This document shows, in pieces, positions 35,852 to 48,815 of a stretch of 64,000 nt of DNA. The notes beneath the pieces are model-generated. The model saw nothing but the letters and a program-made list of their open reading frames with translations. It was not told the DNA's origin and ran no database searches. The DNA lies in NCBI GenBank assembly GCA_950295325.1, contig OX485805.1:31359501-31423500 (forward strand), written 5' to 3'. The position numbers and the translations under genes are program-made. This DNA comes from Polytrichum commune (lineage: Eukaryota; Streptophyta; Polytrichopsida; Polytrichales; Polytrichaceae). The stretch's first letter is position 1. The number at the start of each line of letters is the position of its first letter.

Positions 35852-38832
35852 ATGCACAACTATTTGGTCATCCTCCTATAGTTTATGGTGATATTGATTT
35901 TTATTTTATGTACTAAAGTTTTCCAGCTTTGTTTTTTGCCACTTGCTATACATTCATTGGTGTGTGGATTTCAAAGCCCATTTGTAAATCATAGTCCAGC
36001 GTCAAAGAACATGAACCTGGAAACACCGCATGGCGTTCTATTAATCGTATCAAATTGGGGATGGGCATCTCATTGACATGTTGGGTACCCTCACATTATA
36101 TGAGCCAAGGTTTGTCAACGTGAAAAGGTGAACCAACCCCTACCAGCTATGGCAACTGGTGGGGCTTTACCTTGTTATCCGCGGTGAGCAGTCCAAAGTC
36201 TGACAGCACCACTCCCCTAACACCCGTGACCCGGTGTACGAAACCCTGACCCACTACCTGGACACATGTGTTCTGGTTGCAAAAGAAGCATAAATTTTGT
36301 GGAACATAGATGTCCATGTGGCATATCAACTGGCACATGTATGTACCGGAATTGTGTCATGCATGACCCATAGGTATGACATGATGGGACATGGACATGC
36401 CATACATGGATATGACATGATGTCATGTTCCGATAATGCTTTACACAACCTATAAAGCCGGATGTTTTGTCATGGCTTCTCATCATCACCTTGAGATTCA
36501 ACTCATTCATTGTGAGGCAATGTGAGGCATCTTCTCCATGTTGCCCAAGTGTATAGTAAATATCGAATGGGTTGCCATCATTCAACAAGGATAGCAGAAG
36601 TTAGGCATCTTTGATTTCCTTGGCATAGAGATCGTAAGGTTAGAGTTCGGACATTTTTTGATGCACCTTTAAGATCATTGTGTCTAAGATCATTTGCGGT
36701 ACTTGACGAGGGAATCAATAGTGGACAGTTTGGAGCACCAACCTCCTCTTTCTCTCTTTACAAATTTGTAAGTCCCACACATTGATGTTTTTGTTTTTGT
36801 CATTGTTTCAATGGTTGTAAGGGTTTTTTTTTTTTTTTTTTTGATTGTTTAGGGTTGTGCTTATGCCCTCTTGCCCTATTCTCTAGGATATGAAGCTCGA
36901 TTTTTTTTAATTGACTTTCTCTTCCAACTTGGAGTCAAGGTCCAAGGTCTGATATTGTACATCTTCATCGTTCAAGGCAAAACTTATTGTAGTTGAATCA
37001 CATCCCTTAATGTAGTTTTTCTACTCCTAGTTTCAACCTTTCATTGCTCAGTATGTCCTTGGTCAATGTCCAATTCCAAACAAATGAATGATGAGCCAAT
37101 GACAATTTGACCATAACCTTTCCTTTCCTTCAATCCTTCTCTTTCTTACTTTCTCGGCTTCCTTTTTTTGGTTGGTTGATGGGAGAGAGAGTAGCCAGGA
37201 ATATAGGAGAGGTTGTGGTTAGGCCAGTATCTAGATATTCTCTAATTATCAAACAAATGCCGTCAAACAAATGCCATGTTCGTTGGGAACGAAATTGTCA
37301 AAGAGACACCCCTAGTTTGTTAAAATTTCCCATTCATGTGCGGGAATTTATGAGGAATCCCATATTCTCAATAATTTCACTCCTTTTTGTTTAGGTGTTT
37401 GCCACTTTTTGTTTTGAGCTCATGTTTCGTCCATTTTAAAAATGCAATTGTATTTTTGCATGTAAGGTTCTTCTCTTCCTTTAAACACCTCCTAACCTCT
37501 TTGTCCACTTCATTTTTGCATGATCCTAGACTTTAGGGTTTCCATACTCCCTTTTGATGCTCCATTGTAGCTCATGGGAGCCATTCCTAGTTTCTTCATT
37601 ATGGCCATCCACAACCACCCTTTATGCTTACAATAATGTTGAGCATGCCTAATATATTGATTGTGATAAGTATTCCTAGGTCCTATCCAATTTTCAATAT
37701 GTCAAAGAGATCCCCATTTTTTTTAAGAAGCCTTTTGATGAACACACCAAAGTTGGTCACAATTGGCGGGCAATGAAGGCCCGGTTGGTGGGACCAACGT
37801 ACTTTGGGGCCATGTCATTGTCGGTAGATTGTTGAAATGTAGGAACTTTACATTGCATGCAGGTTTGGAGCAACCTGGACGTGCCCTGCTCTTAGCCACA
37901 CTTGTGCACCCATTTGTGCATTCCATGGTATTTGCTGCCAATAAAGACATGACCCCACCCAATGATCTATGCACATTCTGGGTCCCCTGGGAATTTGGCA
38001 TTTTACATGGAGTTGAAGGTGGAGCTCAATGACATTAGGATATGTTTTGATGGCAAGGCTATAGATATCCTCCCATGTAGATTTTGCAGTGACTAGTGGA
38101 GCAATAAGAATCGTTTCAACTTACAGGGCATAGGGGTGCCCTCGCAGACCAAATGATCTGTTGGAAATTATATACCCTGCATATTTTTCCAAACCCTAAG
38201 AATTCCGTTGAAAGTCCGGAAGAAGGTGCTAAAAAAAAATTGCAAATCTTGGCTGGATGGGGTAGCTAATGAAGTCGTTATCTACAAAATGCACCTGGAG
38301 CTTCAATCACATACAACATGTACTAACGAAATGGAGTGCTTTCTGGAAACCATCGACATTCTTCTTCCAACTGGAAATCCTTTAGCACCGCTCCCTTCCC
38401 ATTGCAGATGAATTGCAAAGGCCAAGCATGCAAAGGTTATAACCTTATTTGTCAATGTTGATGCAAGTGTGCAAAAAACATTCTAGTGTCCAAAACAACT
38501 TAAAAATAACCTCTCAAACTTGTAGACATTTTGCATGAATAGGTAGAAGTGAGAAAGGTTATCAATACCATCATTGGTGCCTCCGACGACAACTCAACCC
38601 TATAGGTGTGCAAACACATAATAGGGCACATGTGAAGAAGGATAAAGCCCTCAAAACTCTTGATGAACAACTGGGGTAAGCTTGAATGTGTAAGCTTCCA
38701 ATCTTGGATGCTTGTGTTCTTCAACTATGTCACCCTGAATAGCAGGTTAGGGTGCACCTAACTTATTATTGTTATGGTTGTTGTATAATAGTTGAACTAA
38801 TTAAAGGTGTGCGTGACGATGGGTCTTGATAA
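35852..38832. other. Intergenic, no recognised gene
   Basis: Includes a T19 tract (36824-36842) and a short repeat of TATGACATGATG words at about 36374-36425. Open frames at 36217-36588 (minus, 123 aa) and 37763-38032 (plus, 89 aa) have no recognised domain. Parts of 37.7-38.8 kb look coding-like but broken and could be the upstream part of the protease-bearing element that follows. Confidence 0.35.
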
Positions 38833-39636
38833 GCCAACTACAGTGTTTTCTACAAAGGGCTAATTACATGCGAGTACCACATCCACATGCAAACTATAGT
38901 GTCCACATATTTATTGGAGTATCTCCAACTTTTTGATGTTGAACCCAATGTTCTTTTAACCCACATTTGGTTGAAATACTCGACAACATCTATGTCCCTA
39001 TACTTCATCCTTGATTGCCATACAATTCCCAATATGATGAAAGCCATTAAATTTGACAATACCCACTTTGGCCTGGAGGAATGGGCCCAAAAGACCTTCA
39101 AGACATGTTCCACTAACATCAAGGTTGTTGTGGTTGCCTATGGACAACAACTCCATTGGCGTCTAGTTGTCGTAGATGACACATCAACCTTACACATGGA
39201 CTTTGTCTACCGCTACTTGCAGTATGTGAAGACATTCTCTGTTTGTGTGGATAACACTTGGGCTTGGTGGAGAGGGATATTGAAAGGCAATACCTTGTAT
39301 GATGCAATTGTTTATGTGCATGTCCATCAATGTCATGTATCCATACAAATTGATGGGTGGGAGTGTGGAATTCATAATGCTATGAAATTCAAGCACTACG
39401 TACAAATGAGAGCATTTGTGGGAGGGCACAAACATCACCAACACAATGACAATGATATATCATTTCATAACAAGTTGGTTTTAGGTTCATTTCGTGTCAT
39501 TTACCATGTGTTGTTGACCTCCTTGTACCGTTTTTCCCATGCTCCGCATGTTAAATGGCCCTTTATTTTTGTTGGTAGCGCAAAATGTGTGTTGTTGCGA
39601 GTGATTGCATGGGAGTTTTGTGTAGAAGATGAGTAA
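38833..39636 (+). CDS. Ulp1-like (C48) cysteine protease domain, transposon-associated candidate
   Basis: An uninterrupted frame of 249 codons from the ATG at 38887 (open back to 38833) is the longest single-exon frame in the window. Features expected of the Ulp1/SENP fold appear in order: HWRLVVVD with His90, a strand then LHMD with Asp105, and IQIDGWECGI with Gln154 and Cys160. These match the His-Asp-Gln-Cys arrangement of C48 proteases, which cleave SUMO or related proteins. C48 domains are often carried by plant Mutator-like and CACTA elements. The N-terminal part of a usual protein is absent. A frameshifted MULE transposase lies 0.75 kb away on the other strand. Active protease is possible; alternatively a recently dead element gene. 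The assignment is by motif only. Confidence 0.5.
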   Translation, partial: ANYSVFYKGLITCEYHIHMQTIVSTYLLEYLQLFDVEPNVLLTHIWLKYSTTSMSLYFILDCHTIPNMMKAIKFDNTHFGLEEWAQKTFKTCSTNIKVVVVAYGQQLHWRLVVVDDTSTLHMDFVYRYLQYVKTFSVCVDNTWAWWRGILKGNTLYDAIVYVHVHQCHVSIQIDGWECGIHNAMKFKHYVQMRAFVGGHKHHQHNDNDISFHNKLVLGSFRVIYHVLLTSLYRFSHAPHVKWPFIFVGSAKCVLLRVIAWEFCVEDE

Positions 39637-40389
39637 GGTAGGTACAATAGACCATTCATTACGTCGATTCCTCCATCGTCTCCAACTGACTTCATTCTAG
39701 TTGATACTCCATGTGCCTAGTCAAACTGGAGGTCACACGCTCGTAAATTTGCTATGAGTTGAGACATTGGATTGGAGTCTTACGGTTACTTGAAAGTATT
39801 GGAAACTATTGATACATGCAATGGTCCTCATGACATGTCTTGGTACTCAGCAAACGTGGTGGTTCAGTTGACATGTGGAGGTTCTCTGGATGTGGTGGTT
39901 CATTTGACATGATCGATTGATCCATGATAATTATGTATCCATAAGTATTGTAGATTACGGTCGATTGTGAATGAGTTTTAATATGAAAAACTAACACATA
40001 CATAGATTTTCAAGGTGTCAGATCCCTAAAACCTTGACCCTAAACCATATGCGGACATTCAAAAAACATCCTTCAAATTTTTAGTTGAAAAGAAATCATG
40101 CAACATCTTGAACAATGGGGATGGGCCCAAACAACATATCAATGCCTATGTCCAAATGGTGCTACCATGTACCAACTTGGGTACTAGAGTCATATACAAT
40201 CAAAATCTAATGTCTCAACTAATCGTTGACCTAACCATTGACACGAATAATTGTTTGTAACTTTAACCATGTCTTTGAAACCATGTAAATGCAACCATGT
40301 TCCTGAACCCATGTACCAAAACCCAAAACTATGTACTAGAAATCACTCCACATATTATTATACAATGCATTCATGTTTGTAGGGGAACT
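39637..40389. other. Spacer between protease-like and transposase-like frames
   Basis: The C-terminal half and SWIM zinc finger expected of a MULE transposase were not found here on the minus strand. No other feature was seen. Confidence 0.4.
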
Positions 40390-41190
40390 TGAATTATGGC
40401 CAAAGGACAACAAAAGAAGAGGAGGACAAGGACATAGACATGTTACAAAAAAACAATTCATTGCTAAAATACTTACTAAATGCCATTGATTTCTGCTTGA
40501 GCGCAGTCAGTGATGAAATCATTAGGATTCCAATCCGGCTAGATACTTCTAAGAAGGTTGTTGAGAGCCACGTCCATGGTGATAGATCACTTTGACGGCG
40601 CTTTGATGTAATGCAATACACTTTTGGGACACCGTTGTACCAATCATCAAACACCACGAGAATGTATAGGGGGGATTGCAAAGAATAAGATAGAAATTTT
40701 AATGAGCTATGTAAGATTAAATAATACAACAAGAAACATGGAAATCATTACGACACACCTTGTATTCATTGGTACCAAAAGTTGGGTCAATGGCAACTCC
40801 TTTCATGTGCATGTGCCGCAGCATCATGTCCCTTTGCCATTCGGTTTGAATACCCAATGTAAATGACATGTCCCGCATGTGAGATTGCCCATAACCGAGT
40901 TATTATGGTCTTGCACGAAGAAAACGTTGTCATTATTTTCATATGCACTCATTCGAATATTTTTGGCATCATTAACATATATTTTGTATGTTTCCTTCAC
41001 AAGCTTGCCATATATGTTTTGCACATCTTCCTCAAAGATGAAGATGAATCTTCTTAGTTCTCGTCTCATGTCCATTATCTCTTTGACACAATGTTTGTGC
41101 TTAATCATGATTTGGCTAACACCTAAGCCCAATCGAAGTTGTTTTTTAACCCACTGGACCATGTCCCAAGAGAGGGGATTCACAAAGCAT
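40390..41190 (-). pseudogene. Mutator-like element (MULE) transposase, frameshifted
   Basis: Reading the minus strand from 41183: a 119-codon frame contains LSWDMVQWVKKQLRLGLGV, then GKLVKETYKI, then AKNIRMSAYENN, patterns found before the MULE catalytic domain. After a frame change, VAIDPTFGTNEYK appears (about 40800-40760). After another, LYILVVFDDWYNGVP and ITSKRRQSDLSPW (about 40690-40590) follow. A third frame has PDWNPNDFITDCAQAEING (about 40550-40490). IDPTFGT and FITD would hold the first two acidic catalytic residues of the DDE triad. The third residue and the zinc-binding end are not seen. Several frameshifts make it non-functional. Terminal inverted repeats were not located. Confidence 0.75.
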
Positions 41191-42479
41191 CATGTGTCCC
41201 CTTCCATCCCACAACCATGTACAATCTAGCCCTCCTTGCTAACATGATTTGCTTCATAAAAGGATATTTGAGCAACGTCTAGAAAAAGTAGAGGTGTTTT
41301 ACTATGAATCCACAAAGACAACCTCTCTTTTGAGTTTCTCCCTTCTTCATGGAGGATATGTGAGGTCATGCATGGCCTCCCTAATTTGGAACGAACTTAG
41401 CCTTCTTGTTGAGCTTCCTCATTGGATGTGGCAAAGCTGGAGTTATGGGTTTAACATAAGTGTTTTTGTTCTTAGGGCCAAATTGACAATGGTATGTACA
41501 ATAGGGAATATGAATATTTAACATAGTGGCAGTAAGAATGAGGAGCACATTTTTGAAACATGAAAAAAACTTAGAAGAATAACATGAAGTGAGTATGTAG
41601 GGGAAGGTAAGAAACCTGGCATAGTCGCTAAAGCTATACCACCTAGGTGATTCTAGTGAGTTGGCACTATTTTTTTTTATGTGGCTTTTGACAAACGACA
41701 CTAAACACCTCCACGGGCTTGTTGTCCATGTGGGAAATCATGCGCACATGCCCATGGGATGTATGTTGTATCCATGTTTATAGCTGGTTGTTTGTGTTTA
41801 CTAGTGGTTTGACAATTCTTTGGAACCCACTGTAGGGTGGAGTGGTGGAATGGTCTTGAAAAAATCTCTTGGTGGTTGTTGAATGCACGTTGCATTCCTC
41901 CAAGATTATCGTTTCAAGAGAAATGGCTTGACATTTTTGCAATCATTTGGTATCTGCATGTAACTCACAACAACTAAATATCACATGTTAGAGTGTGTTA
42001 ACAAAATTAGGGAGAAGTTGTCTTAGTACAAGAAAAACTAAACGGTATTTGCTAAACCACCATCTACAACAACTTGTTTGGTGATGGCATCCTCAATTTG
42101 AAACATTGCACAAAATAAGATGTCAAGATTTGCACATGGACAAAGCCAATAACAATGACTCAAATCAACACCAAGCCGGTTCATCAAAGAAAAAAGACAA
42201 AGTATATTAAAAGGATCACATGAATGAGCATAGCGAATATCTAAAAGGCTTCAAGTCAATAGTATAACAAGTAGGATCTCTCAAAGTGAGTGTTGCAAGT
42301 GCATTGGGTCCAAAGTATGGCCTTAAAAACTCAGAAGTCCTCAAACTAACGAGCAAGTCTACAATCATATCTGTCTCAAAAAACAAAACAAAAAAAACAA
42401 AAAAAACAATGACATTTCTAGCTAACCTCATGGTTAAATTTTGTTTTTTCACCTCCTTAGGTCAAGCCCAATAGGCCTT
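41191..42479. other. Upstream side of the MULE relic
   Basis: Minus-strand frames at 41381-41701 and 42216-42452 have no clear motif. Sequence just before 41190 could be a decayed N-terminal part of the transposase. An A-rich CAAAA-type tract lies at 42376-42410. Confidence 0.35.
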
Positions 42480-43220
42480 TCCTTGTTCTCATGATGCTAC
42501 GATATCCAAAGGGAGTCTTCACCATCTTTTGGATTCTCAGATCTCGTCATCTTGAAGTTGCTTTGGTCCTCTCCAATTTCACTAAAATCGATTTCAATTT
42601 CTTTGCATGCAAATTTTTCATGTTTTCGATCTCTCTATATCCACATTTTGTAGCTCCATTTAAAAGCATTTTTTTAGTATCATCAGCTAAACCAACTTCT
42701 AAATTTTGGATTCTCTTGCAGACCATATAATTCACTCTTAAACAAATTGTTGGATAAAAGAACAGCTCTTCTTTGTTCCACAACGGACTCTCTACCAAAG
42801 ATCTTGGAATGAGCCAAATGTAGTAGGCTATTGTTTTCCTCAATCACATGTATTGATTTTCACAATTGCTCGAAAAGCACTTTTGATTCCTTTTGAAGCT
42901 CATCGAATTTGAATTGTAAGGAGTTGTTGAAAGAGCACCCAACTTTCAATATACCCAAATAAACCATGCTTCCTTCTCCTACAAAGTTCAACAATTCACT
43001 TACAATACGGCAGTGTGACCGACTATGTGACACATGAAGCACATGACATATCATTCTATCAATCCACATTTGTTACACCAACTTCTCTCAATGCTCGAAA
43101 TTTTGATTCTTGAGTTTGCTCATGCAACATACGACTATGATTTATTATTGGTGCATATTTTGAGACTATAATGGCCGACAATTTGTAAGCCTTCTCTGCC
43201 AATTTTCACAATTAAGTTTG
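42480..43220 (-). pseudogene. Broken coding relic, partly coiled-coil, unknown
   Basis: On the minus strand three adjacent pieces look protein-coding but change frame or hit single stops. They are: a segment with TQESKFRALREVG (near 43110); one with KFDELQKESKVLFEQL at 42860-42910, continuing past one stop into VIEENNSLLHLAHSKIFGRE; and one with ENMKNLHAKKLKSILVKLER at 42550-42620. Charged heptad-like patterns suggest a coiled coil. I do not recognise the family. It may belong to the neighbouring MULE as captured sequence, or be a dead host gene. Confidence 0.35.
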
Positions 43221-44769
43221 TTACTGACACAACTACAAAATATACATAGCGAAATTGCTACAACAAAAAACGAAGTCTAACAAGCCAGTCAACAAGAACA
43301 ACGCCAAGGAAAAACACATGGGAAAGCGAAAAGGAGGAAAAGTTGAATCTGACAATACACATGGACAACATTCTCAAACTTACAACTCTACATGTTCCAT
43401 AGCAAATTGTGGTTGTTGTTTTTGAGGGAGGCGACATACTTCCATTATTTTGTATTGCATGCCCAATATTCCTACTCGGATTTCACGAAAGGTAGGCGAC
43501 CTTCTTTTGGCCTAGTTCTTCACCTAATGTAAACATCTCTTTTGATACTCTCTAAGTTTGAGAGTGTTAAGTGCATCGTAAGTGAAATTAATGATGTCTA
43601 TTATTTTTATTATGTTGGGATATCAACAATAACATGTGAAGACTATCCACTGAACAAATATCATATGTTTGAATAATGCACTACACAAACACATAAACCT
43701 TACAAGATTGCAAATCATTATAGTATTTTTATATTATGAGACAACATGAACAAACAATCAAAAAGGGACTATGATGTTGTCACTCGTGCGAATTATGGGG
43801 ATGCTTCGTTTTGTGTTAGTCTAAATGTGTTTATAATTTTAAAATTAAATAATTATATTTTAGAAATAAACTTATAATATTGTAGACTGTATATAAGAGA
43901 AATTTTATGAATTCTTAATTATTAGCATAAAATAAGGCGGGCGATATATGCATATATATGCAGAGAACCTATAAACCAATATTAAAGATATAGGCTTATT
44001 TATTGGTACTAAGTGAAGCATAAATATTACAGAAAAACAATGTCAAATCCAAGTATCATTACATAATAGTGCATGGTTGGGGTATCAAAATTACAACTTA
44101 CACTAGAATAAAGCACAATGGTGTTGTAAACATTAGGTTAGAATATGGAGCAGTGTGATTATAGTTAGGATATCACATGTAACATATGCTCACGGTATGG
44201 ACCCGCAGTTAGGGTATCAACCGAGTGGATTGTAATTTCACAATTCCATTTAATAGTAATCCACATGATATTATTAAAGTTTTGATGTTTATTATAATAA
44301 TGTAATGATTTTAATTTAGGTGACTAGATTGCTCCAATTAAGATCATAATTTTCTAGAAGAATATATATATATATGCATGATTTTCAACAAAATGAAGAT
44401 TAAAAAATTTAATGTATTCCTAAATATTTGAGCAATCCAACAAGCGAGGTGGATTGTCAACAAAATTTAGTTGATGCAAGTTAAAAAAAAATGTGAACTT
44501 GTTGCCAAATTTAAGAAGAAGGATCCAAAGATATATCATGCACACCCTCCCTCCCATTCTGCCACAATAATTATGGAAAATAGCAATTTGAGATCATCAT
44601 GTGCATGAGCTCTTTTATTTTCTTTGAAATCAGTACATAGGGGACAAGGAGGGCCTTCCCGCCAATTTGCAACCCACCCTCTAAAACAATCTCCATGCCA
44701 CTCATCCAAAATTTGTTACCAGTTGAGCTTACGTAAACGTTGCAAATTTCCAGCCAATTAACACCCCTT
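43221..44769. other. Intergenic, very AT-rich
   Basis: 43840-44540 is especially AT-rich, with TATATATATGC words at 44365-44375. No gene recognised. Confidence 0.45.
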
Positions 44770-45405
44770 ATTACATTCATGTCATCCTTTCTCTAGTGTG
44801 TACATTCAAAATGAGGCATTAAGATTTTGAAGTAAATGTAGGTGTGCAAAAGGAAATCATAAGGTTTAGAGTAATAATCGACAACAAATGTGTTAGTTTC
44901 ATCCAATTCACGTTTTCGTCCATTATTGTCATATGGTAATAGTCCTCAATGACCACCATATCCATTCTTGGTAGGGTTTGCATTTGGGTTCTAAGTTTTT
45001 GCAAATTGGCAGCTCTTGGACAACTCATGAACTCCCTTGAGTTTTGTTTCCGCATTGTGGCTAAGTTATTGTGCTCTACTTTTTGTTTGTTCAATGCAAT
45101 TGTTAAATTTACATGCTACGGATGAAAAAAATTCAATGACTTTCTAATTGGAGAGTGAAAGTGGATTCTATATGTAATAAGAGCATGATTTAATCACGAT
45201 TCATACTTTGTATATATAGTGGAGAGACATCTATCACATTCAACTGAACATAAACTTAGTATAAAAACACGAGTCCCTTTTTTAACATGCCAGTAACACA
45301 TATACATTTAATTTCTTTCCATAAAGTTCCCGTATGTAAAGGGTTTAATTTCATAGTGACCCACTCACGTCATTTAGGTTTCCAATGAAGAGTCCACCCC
45401 AGGGA
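44770..45405. repeat. Second copy of the 14 kb dispersed repeat
   Basis: Collinear with 14310-14710, including TTAGTTTCATCCAATTCACG and GTCATTTAGGTTTCCAATGA, and about 230 bp longer in the middle. Confidence 0.75.
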
Positions 45406-46162
45406 TAAGGGAGTCCAAGAAGGTAAGAAAAAAGTTACCCATAGCCGTAGTAAGCAATGTTAGTTCCCTCAAATTTCATTATCACCATCTCCGACATCTT
45501 TATAGGGAAATCCAATCCCGCGTGAGTGAGTGAGTGTGAAGTTGATTCCAATACACAACTCGAAAGGAGGTGGGTCGCCCCATCCCACCAATTCAAGGAG
45601 GCGGGTCCTCACATTTCCCCCTTTCATTGGGCGGCTTTGAATGTGTGTGCCAACGTCTCACGTAAAAGACTACCCTTCCCGGAATAGGCCATGCTTGCCG
45701 AAAGCCTACCAACCTTAACTTATCCCTCACACTCCCAATCACCATGCAAAACTTCCGGAACTCCCCATTCGCCACGTACTAAACTCATCCTATGCGGAAC
45801 GTGAGAATACGGTCAACTATCTCATACCCTAGAATCTTAACACATGCCATCTCTCCTTTGTGCAATTTAATATATATGTGTGTGTGTATATGTATGTAGG
45901 TATGTATATTAATATCTATTAACTATACAATGGCATGGGCGGTTGTCATGTTGCCCGTCGACAACGTTTTCATTCATGTTTCTATTTCTATTTCCATATT
46001 AACTCCTAGACTTCACAAGTGAAGTTTTGCTTTTCCCACCATACCAAGTAACATGAATAGTTAATGTAACCTAATCAATGGGTAGAGTAAGACTCGATAT
46101 AACATAGTTTTGGAGCTAACAAGTTGGTTTAATGAGCCCATGTAACGATTGGGTGAATGGGG
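45406..46162. other. Intergenic with GC-richer patch and microsatellite
   Basis: 45530-45800 is GC-richer but without a recognised gene. A GT/AT repeat lies at about 45875-45910. Confidence 0.4.
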
Positions 46163-46399
46163 AGAGAGGGAATTACCACATCTAAGCGTATCCCTCATCC
46201 ATCCAACATAAGGACTTGATTCCTTCTAGATTGGTGGCCGATGCATCTCTAATGACTTGAGCTTGGATAGTTTGAGACTTCATAAGCCAATTTTGAAGTT
46301 AAATCAACTATGAATAGTCAACTTCAAGCTGCATACTATTTCAAGGTTTTTCATGTTGGATGAATGGTAGGCACACTCATATGTGATAATTCCCTCTCT
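46163..46399. mobile_element. CATCCAACAT-family MITE, best copy
   Basis: Terminal arms of about 50 bp: the left starts AGAGAGGGAATTACCACAT and runs through CATCCATCCAACAT; the right is its complement, ATGTTGGATGAATGG through ATAATTCCCTCTCT. 237 bp in total. Relatives at 18277-18475, 24108-24295 and 59008-59155. No coding capacity. The flanks show no clear target duplication. Confidence 0.8.
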
Positions 46400-47690
46400 T
46401 TGCTCACTGGAGAGTGGAATCCACACCACTTATTGCAAGTTGTATATAAGTCTGAACCATTGGGTATTTGGTTTCATGGTTTATGTTATTTTGAAATAAT
46501 AGTTTATAAATTCATAGTAATTTGTTTATTTTACGTTATGACATACAACATACTCATTTGGCAATTGATCATTCAAGCGATAATGAGAGGATAGGAACCT
46601 ACCGTTTATGGTAAGCTTAAGTAGGCCAACTTCGGTCAATTATCTTCATCATACACCTATACTTTAGTGGTGCGTGGTTGGGTGTGGATCTAAGAATGGA
46701 CACCAAAACAACATGCGTCGAAAGAGATTGGACTACATGCTCCAAATGTGTTAGTTGTTGCATTTTAGTAGTCGACAATGAGGGATAATTTAAGGAGGAA
46801 GGAAATCTTTACTTAAATAATGAAGCAGACATCCATTTGAGTGGAATTAACAAGGAAAATGGCTCCACCGTTTGGTTTCCTAACCACATACTGAAAGAGT
46901 CATAATAAAAACATATCCCTTATAAGTTAGTTGTTGGTTCATCCCAATTCACATTTAAGAAACAACTTCATGATCTTTCACCCCACTCTAAGGGTCAATT
47001 AATCTAAAGTAGAAACATCCGGGATATGCAATAATAAACACAATGTTTTCACCTTGCCCCTCCCCTCGGTAGATGTCGTGAACATTCACCCATGGCTACA
47101 ACTTCAATGTGGAAATGCTAAATCGTTTTGTACTAATTATGGGTCTAACATCATGTAAGAGATCTTAGAAGTGGGCTAATTAGAACAAGGGGCACAAAGG
47201 GGAGGGGGAATATTGTAAGAACCAACCTACCTTAGTGTGAGTTGTGGTATGGATGTGTTAGGTGAGGATCAAAGCATACACACCACGCAAAAACACATGT
47301 TTGAACACATATCAGACTATGACTTCAAAGTTGATTAACTACTCGGCAGTCAATATTGAACACAACTAGGAGGACCTATGTATTCAGTCAAGAAAACACG
47401 CACTTCGGATACCCTTATAACTATACTAGAACGGGTCCAAATTTCTTCTCTCTAAAAAAACTTGTTTCATCAACAAATTTGAAACCGTAAATCAGGTCAA
47501 TAGAAGATGAACAACAAGGCAAAAAAAAAACTAACCAAACAACGCATGCATACCTTAGTGCACGACGTTGTGTCGTTGCATGCTTTTCCAAGTTCGCACT
47601 CCACAACCACCATGAACCCTAGCGCCGACAAAAATGAGGAATAGGCATGCCACCACACGCCTTTGGTGTCCAAGTAAGTGGCCACGGTGG
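46400..47690. other. Intergenic, nothing recognised
   Basis: No gene or clear repeat. A10 lies at 47521-47530. Confidence 0.4.
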
Positions 47691-48815
47691 CTAGGAAGTG
47701 AATCTTGAGGTGATCCTCACGTTTTACCCACCCCCCAAACCCACCTTCGACCCGCCTTCCTTTGACCCCGCCCCTCTTTGGAAACCCTCAAGGACCGGAC
47801 TCCAATTCAACTTCCGCGTCCTCCTCCTCCTCCCACTTCTCCTTCCTAATACTACTAAGTTAATAAAGTCGAGCTTTAAAAAGATCAAGCTCATGGGTGG
47901 ACTTCAAACCCGCTCTCTTGGATGCGTGACCCACCGGGCACACTCAAAGTGCCAAAAGCCGATCGGACCCACCCGTCCCCGGAATCTTCCTCAAATCCGG
48001 GATTCTATTTCGCATGAAGTTTACCATGAAACAAGTAGGAAGTAGGAGCTTCTACTCCTCCTCCTTCTTCTTCTCCGTGTCCGGTGAGATTTTGGGGCGA
48101 AATCGGTCAAAACCCTAATGATGATTTTCAAGTCCGACCGGTGTACATGTCGTGATCTTTCGGTGTTTCTCTTTTTCGATCGATTCGAGGTATGTTCCGT
48201 AGACTCCTATACAATGTCCGGTAAGTTTCGTGAAGTCTTGAACTTCAACTAGTCATTCCTCAACAAACTTAACCGGTTCACGTGTAACTACCGGTCCGTT
48301 GTTCTTCGTTTTTTAAGAGCGGGCAAATGAACATTTATATTTCCTTGTTCTTTTTTGAGTTTCGGTCTCGGGCGGGCAAAATTTTAGGTCGGGGTCCGCA
48401 CTTTTGGAAGCCGGACAATCATTCGTTCCATGATTGCAAACTCAGCGGGTGTCCTTATGAGGGCATGGATTCCGGCCTCCAAAGTACTCCCATTCCTTGC
48501 GGACCCTACGGAATTGGAGACGAATTTCGTAGTATATATAGCTAGGCTTCAAGACTTTCGCTTGTTTCTCTTTGCTATTTTGTTTTCCCCATTTTTTTTT
48601 AATTGCATAAACGTTTCCACCAAATCTAATTCGTGCTTGCCACCGTGGGTTTGCCTCACAATAGGGTCCGGGGTCAAAGAAAACTTGGGGTCCAAAACAC
48701 CCCCGTCATTGAAGGAATCCATGGGACCCGGAAATTTTCTCTCGTGACCGTTCGCTTTTGAGGCATGTAACGAACGGTATGATAGGGTGTTTATATCCCC
48801 CCCCCCCCCCCCTCC
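47690..48815 (+). other. GC-richer island of unknown origin
   Basis: Composition rises clearly above its surroundings. It contains pyrimidine-rich runs (CTCCTCCTC types at 47818-47845 and 48050-48080), a donor-like GAG/GTATGTTC near 48191 and open frames at 47698-48045, 48327-48545 and 48430-48747. None matches a known domain by eye. A C16 tract lies at 48797-48812. It may be a 5' region of a lost gene or a retroelement leader. Confidence 0.3.
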
